A DNA stretch of 64,000 nt. Origin: Jackrogersella multiformis. Lineage: Eukaryota; Ascomycota; Sordariomycetes; Xylariales; Hypoxylaceae. The translations under genes were made by a program, and so were the position numbers. Positions 31,006 through 43,214 of this stretch are shown one piece after another. A model generated the notes under the pieces. That model worked only from the letters and a program-made list of their open reading frames with translations, made no database searches and had not been told where the DNA came from. The DNA is taken from assembly GCA_902806575.1 (NCBI GenBank), contig CADCXD010000005.1:310001-374000 (forward strand), read 5' to 3'. The stretch's first letter is position 1. Each line of letters opens with the position of its first letter.

Positions 31006-32568
31006 ATGGTGCGTGTATCGGCGTTTAGCAGCAGGCTTTCCCTCTTGCCAGTTTCCTTGAATACGACAAGGCATCCGCAATGCGGCCTTTATGTCATAGG
31101 CTGTTTTGGCCACAACCAGACATTAAAGTTGTCTACAACAAGAGCAGCTGCGACAGCGAGGATAAGATACATACATTCATCCTCAACAAGGTCATCGCCT
31201 CCCACAGATCAACCTACTATAGCTTCTGCCGCGTCAGTAAATCATCTTTCCGCAGAAGTCACAGGAGAATCACCCCCAATGGTTAAGTCATCGCCTCTAT
31301 CCGTTCTTCCTTTATCGACGGTGCTGCGTAATCTAGTCACCGCCACCATATCGTCTTCGCCTGTCCTACTCCCTCCCTCCTTGGCTATCATGACCACCCT
31401 AGCCCACTCCAATCGAGCGGTCCTCAACCCGGACAAAAACCCATTGCTGCGCTGGTTCCTCAAGAAGACTTTTTATGCTCAGTTCTGCGCCGGCGAGAAC
31501 GTGGCGGAGGTCCGCCACACTATAGATGGACTCAAGAAGATCGGCTTTACCGGCGTTATCCTTGGTTATGCCCGCGAGATCGTCCTTACTAAGGCGCAGA
31601 CGCAAGACCTCTCGGCGTGCGACAACGGCCCGGTTGCCGACGAGTGCGTACGCAACGAGATTGGTCCCTGGGCTGCCGGTACCCTGGAATCGGTACGGCT
31701 CGCGCGGCCTGGAGATTTTGTCGCGCTCAAGTTTAGCGGTGCGGGCCGACAGGCATTGTACGCGCTTAAGAACCGCCTGCCGCCGCCGAAGCACTTACGT
31801 AATGCCATCGACGAGATCTGCAACCTAGCTGCCGAGAGGAATGTTCCGTTGCTTTTCGATGCCGAGCAGATGGCCGTTCAGGCTGGTATCGACGACTGGA
31901 CTCTAGAGTACCAACGCAAGCACAACACAATACCCGGCCACGCTATCATCTACGGCACGTACCAAGCATACCTAAAATCGACGCCGGCAACGCTAAGCGA
32001 ACACCTCACGATCGCGTCCAAGGAGGGATTCACGTTAGGTATCAAGCTAGTGCGCGGCGCATACCTCGACACGGACCCTCGGCACATCATCCACGACACC
32101 AAGGCCGACACGGACGCGGCGTACAACGGAATCGTAGCAAGCCTCATATGTCGACAGTGGTGTTCTGTGTTAAAGGCTCCCACAAAAGGCGTACCGTTCC
32201 CACGCGTCAGCATCGTGCTAGCATCGCACAACCTAGAAACTGTGCGGAAGGCGCGCGCGATGCGAGACGCCCCCGAGGCAGACAGGGGCACGGAGCTGGC
32301 GATCGCACAACTGCAGGGCATGGCCGACGAGGTCAGCTGCGAGCTCTTGTGCGCGTCGAAGCAGTGCGATGGATACGTCAAGGAAAGGGGCGAGGTGCCT
32401 AGGGCGTACAAGTACCTCGTCTGGGGCACAACGGGCGAGTGCATGAAGTATCTACTTAGGAGGGCACGCGAGAATACGGAATCCATGGTGAGGACGCGAA
32501 CCGGGCGGGATGCTATGTGGAGTGAGCTTAAGAGGAGGGTTAAGGGGAGTTTGGGGTTTGCGGCGTGA
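31006..32568 (+). CDS. Proline dehydrogenase (proline oxidase), mitochondrial
   Basis: This FAD enzyme oxidises L-proline to delta-1-pyrroline-5-carboxylate at the inner mitochondrial membrane, the first step of proline use as nitrogen and carbon source. It is an intronless 520-residue gene counted from the first ATG (31006). The N terminus is rich in Arg, Ser and Thr without acids (SSRLSLLPVSLNTTRH), fitting a mitochondrial presequence. Family blocks: RWFLKKTFYAQFCAGE, KKIGFTGVILGYAREIVL, PLLFDAEQMAVQAGIDDW, HAIIYGTYQAYLKSTP, LGIKLVRGAYLDTDPRHIIH (substrate/FAD site), SIVLASHNLETVRKA, LQGMADEVSCELL and YLVWGTTGECMKYLLRRARE with the terminal double Arg. No other proline-use gene (P5C dehydrogenase, permease, regulator) is nearby, so it is not a clustered prn-type locus within this window. 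Confidence 0.93.
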   Translation: MVRVSAFSSRLSLLPVSLNTTRHPQCGLYVIGCFGHNQTLKLSTTRAAATARIRYIHSSSTRSSPPTDQPTIASAASVNHLSAEVTGESPPMVKSSPLSVLPLSTVLRNLVTATISSSPVLLPPSLAIMTTLAHSNRAVLNPDKNPLLRWFLKKTFYAQFCAGENVAEVRHTIDGLKKIGFTGVILGYAREIVLTKAQTQDLSACDNGPVADECVRNEIGPWAAGTLESVRLARPGDFVALKFSGAGRQALYALKNRLPPPKHLRNAIDEICNLAAERNVPLLFDAEQMAVQAGIDDWTLEYQRKHNTIPGHAIIYGTYQAYLKSTPATLSEHLTIASKEGFTLGIKLVRGAYLDTDPRHIIHDTKADTDAAYNGIVASLICRQWCSVLKAPTKGVPFPRVSIVLASHNLETVRKARAMRDAPEADRGTELAIAQLQGMADEVSCELLCASKQCDGYVKERGEVPRAYKYLVWGTTGECMKYLLRRARENTESMVRTRTGRDAMWSELKRRVKGSLGFAA

Positions 32569-33059
32569 ACTAAAGGGATAGACGGAGGACTAGATGCCTA
32601 TTTACAGCCACCCAATAACCAGAGAGGAGGGTTTGTTCGGAGGCATATTGCTTGATACTTGCGAGGGAGTTTTAGGAGAATGGACTCCATAAGGAGAAGT
32701 GCATACTAAGCAAATTATATGGAGGTTTGGTATACTCCATATCGCGCTATCGCGCTAATGAAATAAGTTCCTAAGATTACGAATTGATGATAATTACGAG
32801 GATATTTTTTGCTAGGGAGATCAGATTAACTTGGTGTAAAGTTACGAGGGAAACCCGCGATCTTCTAATGCCAAGATGTAATTAAATAAAATGAAATGTT
32901 TTCCGTAACACTTAGTGTTGCTCACTTGCGCGTTAAACTCCTGTTCCTCATCTCCCATGCCCCATTCCCCATTTTATTTCGTTTCTTTTGCTTCCTCATC
33001 ATCCCCCCTCGACAGACTCTCCCCCCCCCCACCATAGTCACCCCTCCCCCAAGCCGTAG
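32569..33059. other. Convergent spacer
   Basis: The 3' flanks of proline dehydrogenase (plus) and CGI121 (minus). AT-rich, then a pyrimidine-rich stretch with a run of about ten C at 33021-33030. No gene seen. Confidence 0.5.
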
Positions 33060-34063
33060 CTACAAACTCCGCAACGCCATGCTCCCCAGCACGAGCACCT
33101 CCATCTCCCTGCGCCTCGGCTCCTCGCCCTGCAGGTCACCGAGCCACCCGCCGCCGTTCAGCTTGTAGTACTTGCGCACCTTGGGCCAGTCCGTGAGCGA
33201 GGCCTGCAGGACCGCGTCCGTGAGCGGGGTCGGCGTGCCCCGGACGTTGGAGAGGAGGTGCTGCGATATGGTGGCGGGGGTGAGGGTGCTGGGAGAAGTT
33301 GAGGTGGGAGTGGGAGTGCTAAGGGTGCTTGGGGAGAGAGCGGGAGAGGGTGAGATGAGGACTTTGACGATGATCAGGGCTTTGCTGGTCGCCGTTATGC
33401 CGAAGCGCCGGTAGGCTTCGGAGATCTGGTGGGGGGTGAGTACGGGGGTTGCAAGTATGTGAGCGAGTGAGTGGGGGGTGAATGAGTGAACAGGCACATA
33501 CGTTGTTGTTAGGACTGAGCGTGCATACGATCTCGGAGTGGATGTTGGGGGTTTTCATGTTCCCGCTCATCTGTGTCGTTATGGCCTTGTAGACGGCGGC
33601 GAGGACTTGGAGGCGCGAGATTACCTGCTGGGAGGTTAGAGATGGGGGTATTTATTGGCTTATGTTAATTTACTCTCGTTTATTCTGTATTGGATGTTTA
33701 TTTTCAGATTGGAAGATGATTATGCTGAAGAAATGAGTAATGCTAAGATGCGGATAGATGCTTTATATTTGACGATATTGCAACACTTATGAGGTAGCAC
33801 CTGAGTATAAGGTAGGAGTGTAAAAGTATAAGAGTATACGATAGGATTATTCATGAAAAATAAAAACTTACAGAACTAGCGTCGATGAAGGCGTACTCGT
33901 ACTCGGCATTCCGGCCCAGCAGCTGCTGCTGTAAGAACTCGGCATTGGTGACGTCTGTAAAGAGGCCGATGTGAACTGTATGCGTCGACGGTACGTGTTC
34001 TAGACGGATCGTCTCTAGTATTCCTGGCGATGGTGCCGCCTCAACATCTTCAAGAGACGCCAT
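33060..34063 (-). CDS. cgi121: EKC/KEOPS complex subunit CGI121
   Basis: Cgi121 (TPRKB in animals) binds Bud32 in the KEOPS complex, which makes the universal t6A37 modification of tRNAs and also affects telomeres and transcription. Three exons are proposed: 34063-33872, 33624-33502 (start at 33627 also possible) and 33425-33060; 226 residues. Family blocks in order: IRLEHVPSTHTVHIGLFTDV, NAEFLQQQLLGRN, YEYAFIDASS, VISRLQVLAAVYKAITTQMS, MKTPNIHSEIVCTLSPNNN, EAYRRFGITATSKALIIVKV and, at the C terminus, DWPKVRKYYKL and EVLVLGSMALRSL. Between them lies a Ser/Thr/Pro insert (residues about 155-175, for example SPSTLSTPTPTSTSPST) that makes it longer than yeast Cgi121. Both introns join in phase 0. 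Confidence 0.88.
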
Positions 34064-36787
34064 GGTTGGCTAGAGGGGTTGCTCTTAGGATAGTCTCATA
34101 AAGGGACCGAGTCGTTGAATTGTTATGTGTTTTGATTGGACTATGTAGGTATGGATTAAGAGAGCAACATCATGTATTGAGATTAGTTAAGACTTGAGTC
34201 TGTGAATAAATCGCCAAGACAGATGACGATAGTGGGGGTATGGAGGGGCACAACGACCAGCTGGCAGCCAGCTGGTATCTAGACTTGACTTTAATAGTGG
34301 GACTGTCCTATCCGATGACCCCTTTTTTATATAGTAACCACATGCATTCAGGAGATCTAACCTAAGGAGGTATTCAACGTAAATCGTCAAAAGGCTATTA
34401 AGAAACAATACTACAACGCACCTACTTACCTTCTTTATCATCACAAAGGTTTAATTACTTCTAGATAGGTAGATACTATACTCCAAGTTTAAATTAAGAA
34501 ATGTCAAGTTAATTAAATGTACCGTATAGCTTCTATGCAGGGCAGACCCAACTGTCCGGTTCGCCCGTATCCTTCATTCGAGATCTTCAAGCCACCACCG
34601 TAATCTTCATCGTCATAGACGTATGTGTATACACTATAGGCATGTGGGCATGTAAATATGACAGACAAACGACCGGATCGTACGGAGCTCGCGAAAAGGC
34701 ATGCTCGTATTGCTGCGCCGACTTTATTGCTACGCAGGTGGCACACAGCCGGAGTAGAGTTGTATGTTACGAGTATATTAAGGTAGAATACTTGGGTATA
34801 TCCATAATGTAAAATAAAAAGGGGTATTAGTACCTAGGTAGGTACCTAGCCTAGGAAGATTACGTAAGTGTGTACCAGATGTGCCTTAGGTAAGTATGTA
34901 GTCCTACGTTACCTAAAGATGTACCTTACCATCGTCATAAGTTCCAGGTTGATTTTGAGTTCTTATTCTGTTGTAGCACTTGCATCGGCTCCTTCGCATG
35001 CCTTATCCATCAAAATGCTTCTAGAAAGCCCACCGCGACCAGGGTTATCTCGTGCCATTAGTAAATCGGCCAGGTCTAGGTCGAGATTCTACTATCCGCC
35101 AAGCCTTCGTCAACAAGGCTTAAAAGAATTGGGCGGGGGACTTCCTGTAAGATCCTAGTTTAGCCTGGTTTTAATATCTGCATCTCTGCATCTCTGTATT
35201 TTCCAAGGTTCACTACCAACATATTAGGTAGGTAGGTATTATAAAGGTAGTAGAGTTATCTCCTATTCTTATTACCTATATGTATTTACTTGGGTAGGTA
35301 TTATGCGACTATGTACCTAGTATAACGACATGTACCTAGGAGGTAGATATAATGAGTTGACTTTACCTTTACGCGAGTATAAATGTTCATTTCATATATT
35401 GTACTTAAGTGGATATACAGTTTAACAAGACCATTTTAGCTGTCTAGTGTACTTAGGTAGGCTCTACTTACACTAGTAGATATACATAAGTCCCTACCCT
35501 AGGTACCTAGGTATTCATTCAACTTCACCGCTATCAAGGTCACATCCATCCTATCCACATTCCTATCAATCAAAGCTATGATAACCCCTAATTTCTAAGG
35601 AGCAAAGACTGCATGCAAGACTGCAAGACTGTCTGCCGAAATAGCGCCCTCGTTCGTTCATCAACCTTTCTTTTTTCAGACATGGTCCCAACCAAAGTTG
35701 GTCGAAGCTGGCTCCTTGCGTCCCTGGCGCGTTATGGAGAAACAGGACTCGTCCTCTTTGGGGCTTTGAGGGTGTGGGAGGGCCCAATAGTTATTGACGA
35801 ATGACGAATAAGACAAGCAGACGGTTCGATGGTACCTTACCTACCCTTATCCTTGCTTCTTATCACCTACGTAGTACGTACCTACCTAGGTAGCTGGGTA
35901 GTAACAATTAAAATTCCCGGACCCGTGCCTCTCGTCGTTTCTATGTCGATGCCGATGGTTAAGAGTCCCATCCGATCTCAGTAATTTGAGATGCTTTTTA
36001 GAATCATAAGTACGGGATTATGTTGGCCGTAGGTTCCGGTTCCTTTTCTGTCCCTTTTTCTTATCATTTACCTACCTTGGCTGCTTGGGACCATCTTTGG
36101 ATGTTTGTCTAGCTGTTATTTATGCGTTTTGAATGTTGACAATCTTTACCTTTTTTTGATAATTGCGAATCGCGAATGGCGAAGGATTGCGAATGATCGG
36201 GCAATGCTTGAAAGTTGAAGAGGCTGTGTAAGAGCTAATTCTAATTAAGCTGGGGGGGAGGAAGAGTTACATGGCAGTTACATGGTTCGATTTTAAAGTC
36301 CGTCGAAGTATCCATTTCTCTGCTGTAATTGTAATACCTACCTACCTAGGTACCTAGCCTAGGGGTAGTAGGTACCTTTTGTAACACCGTTATCCTAGCT
36401 CGGCTTCCAGGCTAACGGGCAGACGGGCTACCAGGTACCGATATATGTGGATAGCAGGGACCTCCAGGGCTAAACCTAGTAACCTCCATTAGACCAGACC
36501 TTAGCCTGGTAGCTCCAGGGCTCCAGGGCTCCAGGGCTATTAAAAGTTTATTGCTGGAGGGTTTTAAGGCTAGGAACCTTACTATTAGGTTAGGTATTAG
36601 GTAAGGCCAGTTCCTCCTCCCCCAACGCACCTGGGCAGTTCCTAACCCGACCTTTAAGGTTTCGGGAAACTCCATTTTCTCATTTGTCGCGAAACAAGCT
36701 CCGAACGATTGTGCGCCAACGAACGGTCACCTTTTCAAACACCACGGGCCTTCGCCTAAAGCTTCGTGCTTTGTGCTTCGTGTCGCC
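34064..36787. other. 2.7-kb spacer rich in TACCTAGGTA words
   Basis: No gene supported. Palindromic words are concentrated at 34830-34855, about 35224-35240, 35321-35345, 35500-35515, 35880-35895 and 36336-36377. A three-unit GCTCCAGG tandem lies at 36512-36538. Small frames here are not credible as genes. Confidence 0.5.
34830..34855. repeat. TACCTAGGTAGGTACC palindromic patch
   Basis: Perfect TACCTAGGTA followed by GGTACCTAG and CCTAGG in non-coding DNA. Confidence 0.8.
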
Positions 36788-39700
36788 ATGCCTCCAGGCC
36801 GTCCGCCTAAACGGCCTGGTGAAGCTGCCGACATCGACTCTTCCGACGGTGGTGCAAAATGCAAGCTACCTCGATTAGATCGCGACCGCGGTACTTCCAA
36901 CGACTTCTCCAGCGTGGTCAAGAGTAAACTTCAATCGTATACGAGAACAGGACAAGCATGCGACCGGTGTAAGGTATGTTGTTTTTGGGGGGGTGTTTTA
37001 TTCTTATTTTTATCTATTACCTATTATCTATTGTCTTGATTTTTTTTGGGTATTTAACTAGTCGCGTGTGCGTCAGTGGTTGCCAAAGAGAGACAGACAA
37101 ATACAAATACGGAATGATATTAAAATAAAATAAAATACAAACAAATATACAAAACTAACACAGACTCCCGTCCCATCAGGTTCGCAAGATTCGTTGCGAT
37201 GCCCTACCCGAAGGCTGCTCGCATTGCATCAACCAAAATCTCGAATGCTACGTGACAGATCGAGTCACCGGACGGACGGAGCGGAGAGGATATATGCAAG
37301 AGCTAGAGCGTGAAAAGAGAGATATGTTAAATCATATCCAGGATTTGGAAAACCTGCTTCAACAAAATGGCGTCGATATCAAACCATTCCGTTCGTCCTC
37401 GACTCCCGTCAACAATGCCACTCCCGACGGAGGCATTGAGAGCATAGGCGGTCAGATACCGGATGCTCTAGGAAAACCTCAATGGTCCCAGCATGGATCG
37501 TCTATTTGGGTCAAAGATCGACATCAACCTCCTAGGTTACCTTTCTCCAACCCGTTGCAATCGACAATCGAGCCTAGGCTGGCAGATACTCACATGGGCG
37601 TTGGTAAAGATCAAGCTCCTCTGAGCTCCATCAAGGGCACCACTCTGTCCATCCTCGGAAGCACTATAGATATCGGCTCATTCGACGCGCCGGACATGGA
37701 CGAGCCTTCACCTGACGCCCCGGCTCACTCGCCAATTTATAATAAATCTGTCCACGCTATGCTGCGGTCCGCCACAAATAACAATCCTATACTCCATGTC
37801 GACTACCCGCCCAAGGCTGACGCTTTCACCTATGCCGAATGGTATTTTCTTATGATCTATCCCTTCCACCCAGTCCTACATAAGCCTTCCTTTATGAATG
37901 TCGTAAGTACACGCCATCATAGCCAGATCTATACCAACCTACCTCGACTTTCATACTAAACATATTACTCAGCTGGCACGCATCTACGATGACCCTAGTT
38001 TCAAACCTACTGTAGCTGAGACTACTAAGGTCCATCTAGTATTTGCCTCGATATACCTCCAGTACGGCATTCGTAACCGGGAGCAGCCTGAGCAAAGGGC
38101 TCGTTTGAACGACTTATCAAATAAACATTACCACTATGCTTTGACCAAGTGGTTTGACCTGTCCACGTCCAAAACCCTCTATGACATACAGGCCTTAACC
38201 ATGCTTTGCGTGCATACAATGCGATTCCCGAAGTCTGATACTAGCAATATGTTAAGCAACTATACCCTTGGCTTAGCTATCGAGTATGGTTTACATCGCG
38301 CCTGGAAGAAGCCCGGCGAAGAAACGAATCTCGAGAATGAACTTCGCAAGCGGATATGGTGGACAATCCTTTCGACGGTTGTCACGTTGAACGGTCGAAT
38401 GGGACGGCCTATGCCCATTCGGTTAGAAGACATCGACGCCGATTTCCCGGAGCCAATAGCAGATGAGCTTCTTATTGAGGATGGCGTCGACGCTACAAGA
38501 TCAGTTGCGTGTCGCTACGAGATTGGTGTTGTAGCCTTCAAGATTTCCGCGTTGTTCCTCGAGATGTATGCCAGCGTGTATTCTACGAGAAGGGACCCAA
38601 GTCGATACCTTCCTGTAATTGAGGCTCTCGAAGAACAGCTCGAATTCTGGCGAGATAACCTTCCTCGGGGTCTGAAAGCCAATGGCGGGGGACAACTCGA
38701 ACACGAACAATCCATGTTCGCCCTGTACGCAGAATATATGGCCCTCGAATTCAGTAAGTGGCTCCCAGCATCTGATAACCAGCTCTGCTTCATGTCCCGG
38801 GATTCATATTTAAAAACTGTACCCAACTTTGAGCTCCTTCGACGTTTAGGATATCCTAATTCAGCAGATGCTAACCCCAGGCACTTCAGGACTCACATTA
38901 CGGCATCCGGCTGCTTGTATAACAAATGATACAAAGTTGATGGTTGAAAATACCAAGATTTGTGAAGAGACATCAAAGAAGCTGCTCACGATTCTACATA
39001 AATTATTTAGATTGAAGTCTCTAGATACGACGTGGTATTGTCTCGCGGTATATGTAACTGCAATGTTCTCCACCTTAGTTGCGCACTGGGAGAGACGGCA
39101 TGAGATAAATGTGGCTGAATTACAAGTTCTTCGTGGGGATATGAACCTCTGGCTAACCATCTTAGCTGAAACTGGGAGTCTCATGGGTGAGTCTGTTATC
39201 CGATTCCTAACTTCCAAGCTGCTAACAACGTAACCTCTACTTAGGCGGCGGTATGGGTCTCCATGATGCCGTATCATCTATTATCGAACGTACGATCGCC
39301 TGGATAGAACACGACCAACTTCAAAAGGCCAACGAGCCTATCCCGCAACCACAGCTATCTCAAGACATGCTCAAACAGTCTCCTCACTCGCCACCTTATA
39401 CCAGCTTACCAGCACCTAATCCCAATCCAAACCACAACGACACAGAGACGGCGAATGGCACAACAAGCCACGTCATCGCAACACCGCGCAGTAATTATTA
39501 CGCAGAAGCTACTCCCGAGTCTGGGCCATATCCTCCGCTCTCGTACGCAGACTCGGCTCCCCATGCAACTAATGCTATCTCTTACGATCCGAATAACTCC
39601 TTTCTATACGCGCAAGCGGCCGGGCCGGTCGCTGTAGCCCAAGTTCAGGCTCACGCGCACGCCCAAGCACAAGCACAGGCACAAGCCCAGGTCCAGACAA

Positions 39701-40029
39701 CGGACCACAATCCACTTACGACGTTCGCTACACAGGCGACGCAGATGACGCAGCCGGCCCACATGATGTGGCGGCATCAGCAGCAGCAGCCACCAGGAGG
39801 AAACACTTGGCAGGACTGGACGGCTGCCATCGTAGACAACCAGGATAGGTACAGTGCCAGTGCGCTTATGTCCCTTGGTAGCTCCGACCCCAGACCTGGT
39901 GCGAATGTTGACGGTACTGGGGCCAGCGGACTAGGTATAGGAGTCAGCATGAATGGCACTCCGGCGGCGACTACGGCTACGATGCAGTGGCCGTTGCTGC
40001 TTTTTTCGGATGGAGTTAGCGGTGCTTGA
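36788..40029 (+). CDS. Zn2Cys6 fungal-specific transcription factor
   Basis: Five exons (36788-36973, 37180-37902, 37973-38753, 38881-39186, 39245-40029) join in phase to give 926 residues. The binuclear cluster CX2CX6CX6CX2CX6C spans Cys58, 61, 68, 75, 78 and 85 and is split by intron 1 right after ACDRCK. A basic linker and a coiled coil follow (YMQELEREKRDMLNHIQDLE at about 100-119), typical for dimers that bind paired CGG half sites. The middle region is a fungal-specific TF (MHR) domain: FTYAEWYFLMIYPFHPVLHK, LTMLCVHTMRFP, LAIEYGLHRAW, NELRKRIWWTILSTVVTLNG, GRPMPIRLEDIDADFPEP. Intron 4 (38754-38880) uses a GTAAGT donor and CCCCAG acceptor; it removes a frame that otherwise stops. The C terminus is Gln/Ala/His-rich (AHAHAQAQAQ run) and probably activating. 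Target genes unknown. Confidence 0.88.
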
Positions 40030-42753
40030 AATATAGCATTGCCGAGAGCAGGATTTATTACTAAGTTGAGCAGATCTAGAATAATCGTATTTACAGGTAG
40101 GACCGTGGGTAGGACGGCGTCTAACGGGATTTTGCCCCATGTACTCCGGCATTGGCAGCAGTGTGGGGAAGCTTCCGCAGGCGTCGAGTCATCTAAGGAT
40201 CATTTTTCTGACGATGTAAATGTACTATATGACGGCTCGGGTTTTGATCGATATGGATAAAGTGTAAATGGGATCATCTGTTGTACATCTAGACCTTGTA
40301 CATACATTACAGTGGGGAGTTCACGGGGTGTTCCTGGATGTATATGCGTCACTGGTGGACGACGGGCGAGATAGGAGTTCTGATAGTCGACCGGGATAAA
40401 AAGCATCATTCATCATCACCGCTATGGGAAGACTTTCCGACCTGGTACGTAGGATGGCTACGTGTTTGTGAGAACTGTTTTGCGCTGTTATTGAAAGAAC
40501 CATGGCCCCTTCATTTTAGGCAAGGGTAGTGGAAAAGGGGGGGATCCAAGAAAACTGAGTTAAAGGTCTACTCACATTCAGATTCATCATATTGGCAATA
40601 TGTATGTGAACGATATCTTCGTTTCATGAATGCGAGGAGGCAGATTCCTTCCGAATGTCATATTCTAGTTAATGATAGCGGCAGGCCACATGATCGGTGC
40701 GGTATGCGACCCTCTGCCTTTGGGGGTACGGGTACATGCGTTCGGTAGATCTGAAGGTATACATGGATGGGTATGTGCAGCCACTTAGCTGTGCTTCATC
40801 CAGTGCAACCAAAAAAAGGGGGGGGAATGGGTTGGTCCAGAGGACTCGCAGTTGGGGAGGATTAACCTTAGTCGAGAAGACCTTCGATGCGGACTCGATT
40901 CATTAGGTACACAGCATACGGACACACAAGATATCTAGGCTTCGTACTTATCTCGTCGGCACTCTGCCGGTTAGTCACGTCTATTTGCCTGCGTGGTCTG
41001 TTTTATCTAGATCTAGATCAGGATGAAGACCCCTAGATCTTGATACTCGCCGCCCATACTCGCCGCCATATAGCACTGATATCGAATACGTGGGCTCATG
41101 CACATCGCTTACGCAATCCTAACGACAGTCGATCATTCTAATCCGAAACTTCGTGACACAGAAAGGATAGATATCGTCGTAATGTCTTAGCTGAGAGGTT
41201 GGAAACCTCCGGTTTTCTTACCTTGGCCCTGGACGAAGCGAGACTGCATTTCGAATAGACTATACAGCAACATGTCTACTGCGTAGGGTTGTAGATGGTA
41301 TTACTAAAAGAAGCTAACACCTTGGCTCAGCTAGATGGGAATCGAATTGACCATACTCGAATACACTCAACTATACCACCAGCTTGGTAGTTGGAGGGAG
41401 TCTCGTCTCTGGTTACGAGCATCTAAACTCCTGGTATTAGGACAAGTAGAGTCCTCTGTAGTATGTCTATCAGGTACGTATTATCATTTTCTCGGATTCA
41501 CTAGTTAGCAAAGGCTGCGGGACTACTATTTTGTGCTACACGGGACTTCATTCTCGCATACTGATGCTCTTACCTCACAGCTACTCGGTAAATAGACACA
41601 CCGTCGGTTGTGGGTTTACTTCAGATCGCCGGGGAAGCTACCTATCAGTTGCACCAACAGTTTATATCCATGTCGCCACCCATGATGACGGTCATAGTCC
41701 CAAGCCTCTGCCTTCCCGCCGCAGAATAGCCCCGAGACAAGGAGCCAAGGAGAGTTGCCGAGACTTCCTCCTTGACAAAATTTCCCTCTAGGTAGTTTGT
41801 TTCTTCGTGGAGTCTGCTGTAAAGCTAGTTCGCCTCAGACCTGAAACTCGTACGGCTCGAGCTGTCGTCATCGTCTGTGCCCTGACGAGTAGGTACGCAA
41901 GCTGGTGGTAGCTCGGGCTGGTCCACATGGGCCCTCTCCCGTCATGAGGCTACGACTCGTGGTTGTCCTTTGTGCCCTCGTAGCCGGCCTCCGCAACGTT
42001 GCTTGGGGCGCCTTATGTGGCGAGCAGGTGAAGGACGGGAGAAGAGCACCTTAATGGAGGCAAGAAGGAGAGAAAGTGCGCGACGTCCCGTGGGACTATA
42101 GAACATGCCGCGGTGCTGGGACCAGCAAAGGTGACAGCCTCGGCGGCGGAAGGCCACGAGGTTGGTTCGAGTCCCATCATGTGCCCTCCCACCGCGACTA
42201 TTCCAACATCTTTCGGTCCAACAAGACGAGAAACCGGAATCGTTGCCGACGTCGGCATGGGACAAGAACAAGATCGAGAACAAGAGCAAGAAGAAGAGCC
42301 TACGAACTACCCAATTAGCTCGGTTTCTCGTCATCGACTGACCTCATCTATCAAGGAAACACCCACGACTATCGAGAACCGTTCGTACTCCTACATGGGG
42401 CTCGCGGCCAAGACATACTAACGTGAATTACCACATGGCGCCAGCCAGACTCTGAACGCCGAGCTGCGATTTCGATACCGAATCCATCTTCATATATATC
42501 CACAAGAACCCGCCTCCAAGCACCCCATATATACTAGGTATCTATATATAAAGACCTCCACTCTACGCCGGAGTCGGATTTCACGGCGGCCAAATCATCC
42601 ATATAAGCCAACAACCCCACGCCCACGATAACTAAGAGACAGAACAACCACTTCTCTCATCCTTCGCACCATCAAGCTTATAGTATTCGCCCTGCAAAGC
42701 TACCAGACAGCCGATATCATCCTCGTTGCTCGCTCAGCTGGACCTCACTCACG
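40030..42753. other. 2.7-kb spacer
   Basis: No gene I can support. An A7G7 run lies at about 40811-40824. A short frame at 41944 starts with a leader-like hydrophobic stretch but stops after 36 codons, and I found no in-phase splice that rescues it. Frames between 42013 and 42421 overlap on both strands and look like shadows. Confidence 0.45.
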
Positions 42754-43214
42754 ATGCGGTCATCCAACGTCTTCGCCCTGGCGCTCGCCTTCTGCGGCGC
42801 CGTGCTCGCGGCGCCGGCTGTAGCGCCGACCGCCGTCGAGGTGGACGTCGCCGCCACCACGCCGGACTGCACTTCGCTGGAGGAATACTGCAAGTGCAAG
42901 GACGAGTAAGTATTTTTCTTTGCTTTCCTCTTCTCGCTTCTCCCTCTTTTGTCGGCCCCCCGGCCCTCCCGTATCTCTTATCATACGCCTTCCCCCTCCG
43001 CCTTTTTCCAACCCCCCGAAACAAGAATCACATAAATATATAAAAAGAAAAGAGAAGAAAAAAAGAAGAGAAAAAGAGGAGAAATAGCACCAAAGGCCAA
43101 AGTCAACCCGTTCACACATACTTACCTACGGTGCAAAGTGACTTCCAATGCGAGACCGATCCGAGCTGCGAGTGGTGCCGCGAGCACAACTCCTTTAGCC
43201 CGCCGCCATGGTAG
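42754..43214 (+). CDS. Small secreted cysteine-rich protein
   Basis: Two exons, 42754-42905 and 43139-43214, joined at a GTAAGT donor and a GCAAAG acceptor, encode 75 residues, too short to stand out as one frame. Residues 1-19 (MRSSNVFALALAFCGAVLA) form a signal peptide with likely cleavage before APAVAP. The mature part ends in a compact domain with six Cys: CTSLEEYCKCKDD before and just after the junction, then DFQCETDPSCEWCREHNSF and a PPPW tail. Six cysteines in under 40 residues imply three disulfides. I know no family for it. Size, secretion and Cys content fit the broad class of fungal small secreted proteins that includes host-interaction candidates, but that role is not shown. GC-rich first exon; the intron is 233 nt with purine- and pyrimidine-rich tracts. 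Confidence 0.72.

Noticed and set aside
41330..41405. tRNA-like stretch (minus strand GGTATAGTTGAG and a TTCGATTCCC-like T arm)
   Set aside because: The foldable segment is only about 56 nt and lacks an anticodon stem; it does not make a cloverleaf.
41944..42054. Short frame starting with a leader-like hydrophobic stretch
   Set aside because: It stops after 36 codons, and no canonical donor/acceptor pair joins it in phase to the open frame downstream at 42113-42421.
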